A stretch of 5,120 nucleotides of DNA, from contig UROX01000170.1 of NCBI GenBank assembly GCA_900549685.1, positions 1 through 5,120 of the forward strand, in the 5' to 3' direction. How positions within the stretch are numbered: position 1 is the first letter of the stretch; every line of letters starts with the position of its first letter. Position numbers and translations under genes: made by a program. Positions 1 to 5,120 of the stretch are shown piece after piece. The stretch is from an uncultured Alistipes sp. (GTDB lineage Bacteria; Bacteroidota; Bacteroidia; Bacteroidales; Rikenellaceae). The notes beneath the pieces are model-generated. The model was given only the letters and a program-made list of their open reading frames with translations. It did not search any database and had not been told where the DNA came from.

Positions 1-542
1 GCAAGGGGACCCAGGCGGCCCGCCTGATCGAAAAATACGGCTTCAATCATATTTCTACCGGAGAAGTCATCCGCGAAGAGATCCGCAAGGGTTCTCCGCT
101 GGGGCTGAGTGTCAAGGAGTATATCGACAAGGGCCATCTGGCTCCCGACGGACTGGTGATCGATCTGATCGCCGATTACGTAGGCAAACATAAGGACTGC
201 GCCGGAAATATTTTCGACGGTTTTCCCCGTACGACGCCCCAGGCCGAAGCGTTCGACCGGATCATGGAACGGCACGGTACGCCCGTGGGGGTGATGCTGT
301 CGCTGGAAGTGCCCGACGAGGAGCTGGTCAAACGTCTGCTCAACCGGGGCAAGGACAGCGGCCGGGCCGATGACCTGAGCGAGGAGGTGATCCGCAACCG
401 GATCGACGTCTACAAGGCCCAGACGGCCGTGGTCGCCGAACATTACAAGCCGCAGGGAAAATTCCGTTCCGTATGCGGCGTAGGCGACCCTGACGCCATC
501 TTCGCGGCCCTTTGCGCCGAAATCGACCCGTTGTTGGGATAG
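1..542 (+). CDS. adk: Adenylate kinase, 5'-truncated by the window edge
   Basis: Adenylate kinase transfers phosphate between ATP and AMP to give two ADP, in the cytoplasm. The reading frame is open from base 3 to the TAG at 540-542 and gives 179 residues. The fragment opens with KGTQ, the end of the P-loop (GxPGSGKGTQ). ISTGEV follows at residues 17-22, then the AMP-site segment LAPDGLVID (46-54), the FDGFPRTTPQAEAFD signature (71-85), and RLLNRGKDSGRADD (111-124), which holds the Arg and Asp residues of a short LID. No Cys-type zinc LID is present, so this is the short form. About 13 N-terminal residues are missing, which implies a full length near 190, normal for Bacteroidetes. A small departure is QTAVV at 140-144, where the family usually has Pro two residues after the Thr. 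Identification is secure; start and promoter lie outside the window. Confidence 0.97.
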   Translation, partial: KGTQAARLIEKYGFNHISTGEVIREEIRKGSPLGLSVKEYIDKGHLAPDGLVIDLIADYVGKHKDCAGNIFDGFPRTTPQAEAFDRIMERHGTPVGVMLSLEVPDEELVKRLLNRGKDSGRADDLSEEVIRNRIDVYKAQTAVVAEHYKPQGKFRSVCGVGDPDAIFAALCAEIDPLLG

Positions 543-827
543 CCCGGTGTCACAGTCTTTCCCGGTTCGCGTCATGCGTATGCTTCGACGAGCCGACTTT
601 GTCGCGGTTTCCGTACTGTATTGAGGTATCTGACGGGACGGGCGACTCCCAAACCCGGCCTGCGGCCACGGATCGCCACCGTCGGATGGGGGCGGGTATA
701 TGAAGCATTAGGATTGTCTCGCATGCCGTGCGGACCGGAACGAAGATCATCTGCGGACCGGCGGATAGAACATGTCTCCGCCGGTCCACAGACTTGTTTA
801 TAGCGTTATGACGAAACCGCATATACG
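543..827. other. Spacer between adk and the Fpg/Nei-like gene, no gene seen
   Basis: This 285-bp spacer has no reading frame that looks like a protein on either strand. Its most evident feature is the stem-loop at 755-787. A 10-nt direct repeat, TGCGGACCGG, occurs at 729-738 and 752-761. No good match to the Bacteroidetes -7 octamer (TAnnTTTG) was found upstream of the next gene, so its promoter is not identified. Confidence 0.6.
755..787 (+). terminator. Stem-loop downstream of adk, possible terminator
   Basis: An 11-bp perfect inverted repeat is formed by GGACCGGCGGA (755-765) and TCCGCCGGTCC (777-787), with an 11-nt loop. It is followed by a poor T-run (cttgttta, 794-801). The stem is strong enough for a terminator of adk transcripts, but the weak T-tract and the position only 40 bases before the next start codon also allow a leader structure of the downstream gene. 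The stem is seen directly; the role is inferred. Confidence 0.45.
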
Positions 828-1667
828 ATGATCGAAGCGCCCGAAGCACGTCTGCTGGCGACCCAACTCGATGAGACGGTCCGCGGCAAACGGATCGCCG
901 AAGTGATTCCGCTTTTTTCTCCGCATAAGTTCGCATGGTTCGACGGCGATCCGGAGCGTTACGCCGCGCTTCTGCTCGGAAAAAGAATCGGCAGCAGCCG
1001 CAGCCTCGGTGGATTGGTCGAGATCGAGGCGGACGACCGGCTGCTGCTATTTACCGACGGTGTCGATCTTCGGTTCCGGGAAGCTGGAGCGCCTTTGCCG
1101 CTCAAGCATCAGTTGCTCGTCGGTTTCGAGGATCAGAGCTGTCTGACGGCATCGGTGCGGATGTACGGCGGACTGTTCTGTTACGCGGCCGGCGGTTCGC
1201 CCGGCGGTCTTTATGCGCCTTACTATCGGAGCGCGAAGGATAAGCCGCAGGTGTTGTCGGACGATTTCGATCGCGATTATTTCTTTTCATTGATCGGCAA
1301 CCCGCTTGTGCGGAACAAGAGTGCGAAAGCGTTTCTGGCTACGGGGCAGACGATTCCCGGGTTGGGTAACGGGGTTTTGCAGGATATTCTGTTCCGGGCC
1401 GGCATTCATCCCAGAACCCGGATCGGCTCTCTTTCGGACCATCGCCGCTCGTTGCTCTACGAGAGCATCCGGCACACGCTTCGGGAAATGTTTGCTGCCG
1501 GAGGGCGCGATTCCGAGACCGATCTGTTCGGCCGCAAGGGCGGTTATGTCTCCGTACTGTCGAAAAACACGGTCGGCAAACCGTGTCCCCGCTGCGGAGA
1601 AACCGTGCGCAAGGAGAATTATCTGGGCGGCAGCGTCTATTTCTGTCCGGCATGTCAGCCGCTCTGA
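828..1667 (+). CDS. Fpg/Nei-family DNA glycosylase homologue lacking the catalytic N-terminal proline
   Basis: This 279-residue protein has the layout of formamidopyrimidine-DNA glycosylase / endonuclease VIII, base-excision repair enzymes that remove oxidised bases. The N-terminus MIEAPEA aligns with the family's MPELPE. A motif RMYG (111-114) sits where the strand-intercalating RxF is expected. The helix-two-turn-helix is clear at about 176-195, with the conserved Asn181 in GLGN and a following AGIHPR. A C-terminal zinc finger has Cys253, 256, 273 and 276. Length is normal. Glu3 is kept, but residue 2 is Ile, not the nucleophile Pro. The hairpin lysine (region 56-61) and the zinc-finger arginine (GGS at 267-269) also seem absent. 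The ATG at 828 is the only ATG between the in-frame TAG at 801 and the conserved domain, so the missing Pro is not a wrong start. It may be a divergent subfamily with another chemistry or a non-catalytic DNA binder. I recall similar MIE-x-PEA proteins annotated as Fpg or endonuclease VIII in gut anaerobes, unverified here. No gene symbol is assigned because mutM function is doubtful. Confidence 0.85.
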   Translation: MIEAPEARLLATQLDETVRGKRIAEVIPLFSPHKFAWFDGDPERYAALLLGKRIGSSRSLGGLVEIEADDRLLLFTDGVDLRFREAGAPLPLKHQLLVGFEDQSCLTASVRMYGGLFCYAAGGSPGGLYAPYYRSAKDKPQVLSDDFDRDYFFSLIGNPLVRNKSAKAFLATGQTIPGLGNGVLQDILFRAGIHPRTRIGSLSDHRRSLLYESIRHTLREMFAAGGRDSETDLFGRKGGYVSVLSKNTVGKPCPRCGETVRKENYLGGSVYFCPACQPL

Positions 1668-2085
1668 GCCGTTCGGCGTGTCGGCAATCTTGTACCGGGA
1701 GTATCGGGCTGTGAGAGTTTTGTATAGACGGGGCGGAAATCTCCGGTTCGTTCTGTTCATTCGGCCGGATGGGGGGCGCTCGGTGTCCGCAGTCTGTCTT
1801 GCTGTACTTCGTAACATTCTCTGCGAGCGGAAACAGTAACCTCCGTCGTCCTTTCTGTGCGTCACCGGTTTCCCGTGTTTTCCGGATATTATTTCTGTAT
1901 CGGAAGACTCAGCCCGTTTCTTTATGCAATCCGTTCGTATACGCTTTTTATACCCTGTGCACCCTGTGGATCGGGTGTCGTCCGATATTGCTGTCGGTCT
2001 GCGGTGCCTGGCCCCGGCTGCTGACCGGAGGGAGGACGACAGCATGCGCTTTCTTGTGTCGGTCGTTATTTTCCGTCGCTTTCGA

Positions 2086-2100
2086 TTTCCGAACCGGAAA
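2086..2100. repeat. Tight 6-bp hairpin with a 3-nt loop
   Basis: TTTCCG (2086-2091) and CGGAAA (2095-2100) are perfect complements around the loop AAC. No T-run follows on the plus strand (the next bases are gctgtgaat), so this is not a typical terminator. Role unknown. Confidence 0.4.
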
Positions 2101-2232
2101 GCTGTGAATAATTTGTGTATAACGTGACGATATCCGCCGATATAGTGTCGATAATCTGTTTGCCGCATGTGGAACGAGTGTCGAACGGCTGTCGGTAACT
2201 CTGCGGGCAGTCTCCGGCAAGGTTGTGAACGA

Positions 2233-2276
2233 CCGTCGGTTCTGCGGAGCGATCTTCTTTTCTTATGGACCGACGG
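2233..2276. repeat. Inverted repeat with 8-bp perfect arms
   Basis: CCGTCGGT at 2233-2240 is complementary to ACCGACGG at 2269-2276. The stem can extend two more pairs inward (one G-U). The spacer between the 8-bp arms is 28 nt and includes a T-rich segment. It lies in the long gene-free stretch and could be a structured RNA element or chance. Confidence 0.4.
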
Positions 2277-2313
2277 AAAGCCGAAATCCCCGCTTTCCCG
2301 ATGACGTGTCCGA

Positions 2314-2328
2314 TTCCCCGCCGGGGAA
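2314..2328. repeat. Tight 6-bp hairpin with a 3-nt loop
   Basis: TTCCCC (2314-2319) and GGGGAA (2323-2328) pair perfectly around a GCC loop. The size and loop length match the hairpin at 2086-2100, but the sequence differs. No T-run follows on either strand. Confidence 0.4.
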
Positions 2329-2424
2329 GGCGCAGTCCGGAAAATACCGAGACCGAGACAGGGGAGGGGATATCGAGGTATATGACACTCCCTGTGAACG
2401 GATCAGTCGGTAGAGCCGAACTTT

Positions 2425-2469
2425 CTAAAAAGAAAAGCTGCCCTGCGACAGGCAGGACAGCTTGTTTCT
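2425..2469 (-). terminator. Rho-independent terminator of fabG
   Basis: Read on the minus strand, AAGCTGTCCTGC (2463-2452) and GCAGGGCAGCTT (2446-2435) form a 12-bp stem with a 5-nt loop. Its only non-Watson-Crick pair is a G-U, and a T-rich run (ttttcttttt) follows. On the plus strand that position is a C-A mismatch, so the structure is better suited to stopping minus-strand transcripts. It begins about 44 bases past the fabG stop. The outer AAAGAA/TTCTTT segments could extend the stem across a 2-nt bulge. Confidence 0.88.
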
Positions 2470-2506
2470 TTCGGTCCGGTGATCCGGATCCCGCAGTAAA
2501 GGGGCA

Positions 2507-3253
2507 TCAGGTGTTCATCGCGCCGCAGACATGGATGACCTGTCCGCTGACATACGACGAGAGGTCGGATGCGAGGAACAGCGCCACTTTGGCCACGTCG
2601 TCGGGCGTACCTCCGCGTCGCAGAGGAATCTGTTTGGCCCATTCGGCTTTCACTTCGTCCGACAGGGCGTTGGTCATGTCGGTGATGATGAAGCCCGGAG
2701 CGATGGCGTTGGCACGGATGCCGCGCGGACCGAGTTCTTTGGCGATGGATTTGGCCAATCCAATCAGCCCGGCTTTCGAGGCCGAGTAGTTGCACTGACC
2801 CGCATTGCCCGAAACGCCTACGACCGAAGCCATGTTGATGATGCTGCCGCTTTTCTGCCGCATCATCACGGGCGTTACGGCGTGGATGAAGTTGAACGCC
2901 GATTTGAGGTTCACGTTGATGACCATATCCCACTGCTGCTCGCTCATGCGCATCATAAGGCCGTCGCGGGTGATGCCGGCGTTATTGACCAGCACGTCGA
3001 TCCGTCCGAAATCCTGCATGATCTGGGCTACGACTTTGCTCGTATCTTCGAAGTCGGCGGCGTTGGAGGCATATCCTTTGGCCTGGACGCCGAGTGCCTG
3101 CAATTCCTTTTCCGTATTCTGAAAATTCTCATCGACTTTCAGATCGGTGAAAACAACCGAAGCGCCTTCCTGAGCAAATCTCATCGCAATCGCTTTACCG
3201 ATTCCGCGGGCGGCTCCGGTCACGACGGCGACTTTTCCTTCAAGTAGTTTCAT
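2507..3253 (-). CDS. fabG: 3-oxoacyl-[acyl-carrier-protein] reductase FabG
   Basis: FabG reduces 3-oxoacyl-ACP to 3-hydroxyacyl-ACP with NADPH, the first reduction in each cycle of type II fatty acid elongation, in the cytoplasm. The 248-residue protein is a classical short-chain dehydrogenase. The cofactor loop TGAARGIG is at 12-19, NNAG at 90-93, and the catalytic tetrad Asn114, Ser143, Tyr156 and Lys160 (YSASK) is complete. The PGFI segment is at 186-189. The C-terminus reads VCGAMNT, where many FabG proteins have VDGGM; this leaves the catalytic set intact. The start at 3253 is chosen because MKLLEGKVAVVTGA matches the family N-terminus and an A-rich leader (acaaacaa) precedes it. The frame stays open upstream, with an ATG at 3298, but the added residues are low-complexity and unlike FabG. 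It is monocistronic here, divergent from glyA and closed by its own terminator. Other SDR reductases are possible but less likely. Confidence 0.93.
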   Translation of the reverse strand: MKLLEGKVAVVTGAARGIGKAIAMRFAQEGASVVFTDLKVDENFQNTEKELQALGVQAKGYASNAADFEDTSKVVAQIMQDFGRIDVLVNNAGITRDGLMMRMSEQQWDMVINVNLKSAFNFIHAVTPVMMRQKSGSIINMASVVGVSGNAGQCNYSASKAGLIGLAKSIAKELGPRGIRANAIAPGFIITDMTNALSDEVKAEWAKQIPLRRGGTPDDVAKVALFLASDLSSYVSGQVIHVCGAMNT

Positions 3254-3390
3254 TTGTTTGTTATTTAATGTATTGGGTAAATGTCGTTCGCACGGCATAT
3301 TCTGCGTTTCCCTCGTACGAGGGCGTTCCGCCGGGACTCTCGGCCCGCCGTATGCGGCCTTATGTTCCGAAAGCAGAGAACGTACAGAAC
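3254..3390 (-). promoter_or_regulatory. Predicted long 5' leader of fabG
   Basis: If transcription starts a few bases after the -7 octamer at 3402-3395, fabG has an untranslated leader of roughly 135 nt. It holds a perfect 14-bp palindrome (3310-3323), GC-rich segments and an A-rich stretch just before the start codon. No known riboswitch is recognised. The leader length is inferred from the promoter call. Confidence 0.45.
3310..3323. repeat. Perfect 14-bp palindrome in the fabG leader
   Basis: CCCTCGTACGAGGG reads the same on both strands. It lies 57 to 70 bases upstream of the fabG start, downstream of the predicted transcription start. It could be an operator for a dimeric regulator. As RNA it would need an apical loop made from its own centre and would be a short hairpin. 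Confidence 0.5.
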
Positions 3391-3394
3391 AATG

Positions 3395-3402
3395 CAAAGG
3401 TA
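3395..3402 (-). promoter_or_regulatory. fabG promoter, -7 element
   Basis: On the minus strand, TACCTTTG (3402-3395), followed by CA, matches the Bacteroidetes housekeeping -7 consensus TAnnTTTG exactly and is preceded by an AT-rich run. A clear -33 TTG is not seen at the expected distance of about 19 bases. It is oriented towards fabG. Confidence 0.72.
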
Positions 3403-3455
3403 ATAAATTATTCGGCACGACGTCGGGTCCGGTATGTTTTCTTGCTCTTTTTTAC

Positions 3456-3463
3456 TACCTTTG
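3456..3463 (+). promoter_or_regulatory. glyA promoter, -7 element
   Basis: TACCTTTG on the plus strand matches TAnnTTTG exactly and is identical to the fabG element on the other strand. Transcription would start near 3468-3470, giving a leader of about 38 nt before the glyA ATG. The -33 region (tatgtttt, 3433-3440) is only a weak match. Confidence 0.72.
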
Positions 3464-3506
3464 GAGGACTGTTTCTACGACCGAATCATATTAAAACTCA
3501 TATCCA

Positions 3507-4787
3507 ATGGTGAAAGATACGAAACTGTTCGATCTCATCGAGCAGGAAAAACAACGTCAGATGCACGGTATCGAACTGATCGCATCCGAAAATTTCGTCA
3601 GCGAACAGGTCATGCGGGCCATGGGTTCCGTGCTGACCAACAAATATGCGGAAGGATATCCCGGAGCACGCTACTACGGCGGCTGCGAAGTGGTGGACCG
3701 CGTGGAGCAGCTGGCCATCGACCGCCTCTGCGAACTCTACGGAGCCGAGTACGCCAACGTACAGCCCCACTCCGGCGCACAGGCCAACATGGCCGTGTTC
3801 CTCACCGTGCTCAAGCCCGGCGACACGTTCATGGGGCTCGATCTGGCGCACGGCGGACACCTCTCGCACGGTTCGCCGGTCAATACTTCGGGCCTGCTCT
3901 ATCATGCCGTGGGATATAAGCTCGACGAGGCGACGGGCACGATCGACTACGACGCGATGGAACGTCTCGCCCTCGAACACAAGCCCAAGATGATTATCGG
4001 CGGCGCTTCGGCTTACAGCCGCGAGTGGGACTATGCCCGCATGCGGGCCATCGCCGACAAGGTGGGTGCTATCCTGATGGTGGACATGGCCCATACGGCG
4101 GGACTCATCGCCGCAGGACTGCTCGACAATCCGGTCAAATACGCCCATATCGTCACCTCGACGACGCACAAGACGCTTCGCGGGCCGCGCGGCGGTATCA
4201 TCCTGATGGGTAAGGATTTCGAAAATCCGTGGGGTGTGAAGACTCCGAAAGGCGAGATCAAGAAAATGTCGGCTATGCTCAATTCGGCCGTTTTCCCCGG
4301 CATCCAGGGCGGACCGCTCGAACATGTCATCGCCGCCAAAGCCGTCGCTTTCGGCGAGGCGCTCGAACCTTCGTACAAGGAATACCAGCGTCTGGTGCAG
4401 AAAAACGCCCAGGCCATGGCCGAAGCGTTCGTGAAACGCGGATACAAGATCGTTTCGGGCGGTACCGACAACCACCTGATGCTGATCGACCTGCGTACCA
4501 AGTTCCCCGAACTGACCGGCAAGCAGGCCGAAAAGGCGCTCGTGCTGGCCGACATCACGACCAACAAGAACATGGTTCCGTTCGACAGTCGCTCGCCGTT
4601 CCAGACTTCGGGTATCCGTGTCGGAACGCCCGCCATCACGACGCGCGGTCTGAAAGAGGACAAAATGGACATGATCGTCGGCCTGATCGACCGGGTGCTT
4701 TCCGACATCGGCAACGAAGAGACGATTGCAGCCGTGCGCAAGGAAGTCAATGCCTTGATGGAACAGTATCCGCTCTTTGCCTGGTAG
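3507..4787 (+). CDS. glyA: Serine hydroxymethyltransferase
   Basis: GlyA is a PLP enzyme that converts serine and tetrahydrofolate to glycine and 5,10-methylene-tetrahydrofolate, supplying glycine and one-carbon units for purines, thymidylate and methionine. The 426-residue protein is full length for the Bacteroidetes form. Visible motifs are IELIASENF (22-30), the YAEGYPGARYYGG block (47-59), MVDMAHTAGL (191-200) with Asp193 and His196, and VTSTTHKTLRGPRGG (216-230), in which Lys222 forms the Schiff base with PLP. SGIRVGTPA (368-376) carries Arg371, which binds the substrate carboxylate. The ATG at 3507 follows an A-rich leader with no Shine-Dalgarno, as is usual in this phylum, and places the conserved N-terminus correctly. 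The gene has its own promoter at 3456 and its own terminator at 4815-4849, so it is probably transcribed alone. No unusual residues were noticed. Confidence 0.98.
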   Translation: MVKDTKLFDLIEQEKQRQMHGIELIASENFVSEQVMRAMGSVLTNKYAEGYPGARYYGGCEVVDRVEQLAIDRLCELYGAEYANVQPHSGAQANMAVFLTVLKPGDTFMGLDLAHGGHLSHGSPVNTSGLLYHAVGYKLDEATGTIDYDAMERLALEHKPKMIIGGASAYSREWDYARMRAIADKVGAILMVDMAHTAGLIAAGLLDNPVKYAHIVTSTTHKTLRGPRGGIILMGKDFENPWGVKTPKGEIKKMSAMLNSAVFPGIQGGPLEHVIAAKAVAFGEALEPSYKEYQRLVQKNAQAMAEAFVKRGYKIVSGGTDNHLMLIDLRTKFPELTGKQAEKALVLADITTNKNMVPFDSRSPFQTSGIRVGTPAITTRGLKEDKMDMIVGLIDRVLSDIGNEETIAAVRKEVNALMEQYPLFAW

Positions 4788-4810
4788 CAGCTGATACTGA
4801 ATCCGTCTGT

Positions 4811-4849
4811 AAAAAAAGCGGGTGTCCGATTCTTTCGGACACCCGCTTT
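4811..4849 (+). terminator. Strong, probably bidirectional terminator after glyA
   Basis: A perfect 15-bp inverted repeat is formed by AAAGCGGGTGTCCGA (4815-4829) and TCGGACACCCGCTTT (4835-4849), with loop TTCTT. It begins 27 bases after the glyA stop. The plus-strand T-run is short (ttt, then c, g, tt), whereas seven A residues precede the stem at 4811-4817 and would give a seven-T tract for transcripts on the minus strand. It therefore probably ends glyA and also any convergent transcript from the right. Confidence 0.92.
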
Positions 4850-4889
4850 CGTTCGGAGGCTTTCCGTCGTACACAACAAAAAAGGGCAG

Positions 4890-4901
4890 GGGAAATTTCC
4901 C
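4890..4901. repeat. Perfect 12-bp palindrome
   Basis: GGGAAATTTCCC is fully palindromic. Six A residues at 4878-4883 would give a T-run for a minus-strand transcript shortly after it, so it resembles an imperfect minus-strand terminator. It could also be a protein-binding site or chance. Confidence 0.35.
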
Positions 4902-4957
4902 GTTTCTCTGCGGCGGCCCGGGCGTTTTCGCACGGTCCCGAATCCGGTGCCGACTCG

Positions 4958-4985
4958 GTCCGAAGCGGGCATTGCCCGTCCGGAC
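4958..4985. repeat. Nested inverted repeat
   Basis: GTCCG (4958-4962) pairs with CGGAC (4981-4985) and encloses CGGGC (4966-4970) paired with GCCCG (4974-4978) around an ATT loop, with a small AAG/TC internal loop. There is no T-run nearby. Role unknown. Confidence 0.4.
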
Positions 4986-5083
4986 GTTCGCATCCGGGGA
5001 TATGTATGCTCCGCTTCGCTCTCCGGAATTCGGTCACCGGTGTCGCGGGGACTGCCTCGCAAAGCGGAGTCGTTTAAAGTAAA

Positions 5084-5117
5084 CCGTTCTTTCCTAGAAA
5101 AGCCAGAACGGCCTTTT
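5084..5117. terminator. Terminator-like structure at the right edge
   Basis: Two mutually exclusive stems share these bases. One pairs CCGTTCT (5084-5090) with AGAACGG (5105-5111). The other pairs AAAAGCC (5098-5104) with GGCCTTTT (5110-5117) with one bulged C, around the loop AGAAC. The A-run before and T-run after the second stem resemble a small bidirectional terminator, perhaps of a minus-strand gene that ends just past the right edge. Confidence 0.35.
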
Positions 5118-5120
5118 GCA

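Larger units (their letters stand above)
1668..2424. other. Long gene-free stretch
   Basis: About 760 bp between the Fpg/Nei-like stop and the fabG terminator holds no convincing gene. The open frames on both strands lack recognisable motifs, are rich in Arg/Ser or Cys/Phe as shadow frames are, and start without plausible context. The plus strand looks pyrimidine-rich compared with the flanking genes. I see no tRNA T-loop signature and no -7 promoter octamer. Short inverted repeats occur at 2086-2100, 2233-2276 and 2314-2328. It may be ordinary spacer, a decayed gene, or hold a small RNA that cannot be recognised by eye. Confidence 0.55.
4850..5120. other. Gene-free right end with several inverted repeats
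   Basis: I see no credible protein in this stretch on either strand; the open frames are rich in Arg, Ser and Pro and lack motifs. It contains a 12-bp palindrome at 4890-4901 next to an A-run, a nested stem at 4958-4985 and a terminator-like structure at 5084-5117. It probably lies between glyA and a gene beyond the right edge. Confidence 0.5.

Noticed and set aside
550..936. 128-codon minus-strand open frame between adk and the Fpg/Nei-like gene
   Set aside because: It overlaps the 5' end of the Fpg/Nei-like gene antisense, spans the 11-bp stem, and shows no motif.
1769..2107. 112-codon plus-strand open frame in the long spacer, rich in Cys, Phe and Leu
   Set aside because: It might suggest a small membrane protein, but hydrophobic residues are scattered among Arg, it begins without a plausible leader, and the composition fits a pyrimidine-rich non-coding strand.
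1287..2168. 293-codon minus-strand open frame covering the end of the Fpg/Nei-like gene and part of the spacer
   Set aside because: It overlaps nearly 400 bases of a conserved gene antisense, is Arg/Thr-rich and has no recognisable domain or promoter.
2340..2380. Tandem ACCGAG repeat (two copies)
   Set aside because: Only two 6-nt units, which is within chance and not a repeat array.
3254..3418. N-terminal extension of fabG to an upstream ATG at 3418 or 3298
   Set aside because: The added residues do not resemble FabG. The 3418 start lies upstream of the predicted transcription start, and MKLLEGKVAVVTGA at 3253 fits the family start.
3470..3506. Riboswitch in the glyA leader
   Set aside because: The predicted leader is only about 38 nt, too short for a glycine, THF or SAM riboswitch, and no conserved core is visible.
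3498..4874. 458-codon open frame on the minus strand across glyA
   Set aside because: It is fully antisense to glyA, whose motifs are unmistakable. The predicted protein is His/Arg/Gly-rich with no family motif, a typical shadow of a GC-rich gene.
4031..5062. 343-codon minus-strand open frame covering the 3' half of glyA and the right-end spacer
   Set aside because: It runs through the 15-bp terminator stem and antisense to glyA, with no recognisable motif.

Overview
The window looks like chromosomal DNA from a GC-rich member of the Bacteroidales, most plausibly Alistipes or another Rikenellaceae. That placement is an inference from three things: start codons preceded by A-rich leaders with no Shine-Dalgarno, two copies of the Bacteroidetes-type -7 promoter octamer TACCTTTG, and protein lengths and motifs typical of that group. 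It cannot be confirmed here by a search. The genes are housekeeping genes, and I see no mobile element, CRISPR array, rRNA or tRNA.

Layout, left to right: (1) the 3' part of adk (adenylate kinase), on + and cut by the left edge; (2) a 285-bp spacer with a strong stem-loop; (3) a + strand gene for an Fpg/Nei-like DNA glycosylase homologue, in which the usual catalytic Pro2 is Ile; (4) an 839-bp stretch with no convincing gene, ending in the terminator of fabG; (5) fabG (3-oxoacyl-ACP reductase) on the minus strand; (6) a 253-bp divergent promoter region with one TACCTTTG octamer facing each way; (7) glyA (serine hydroxymethyltransferase) on +, followed by a strong, probably bidirectional terminator; (8) about 270 bp of gene-free sequence with several inverted repeats, running off the right edge.

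The genes do not form one pathway. Adk balances adenine nucleotides, FabG does the first reduction in type II fatty acid elongation, and GlyA makes glycine and one-carbon units for folate metabolism. fabG and glyA share a divergent intergenic region, so their promoters could influence each other. The Fpg/Nei-like gene stands alone between long spacers. It is the item most worth a second look, because the residues expected to do the glycosylase/lyase chemistry appear to be missing while the DNA-binding helix-turn-helix and the zinc finger are intact. I found no clearly new multi-gene system.
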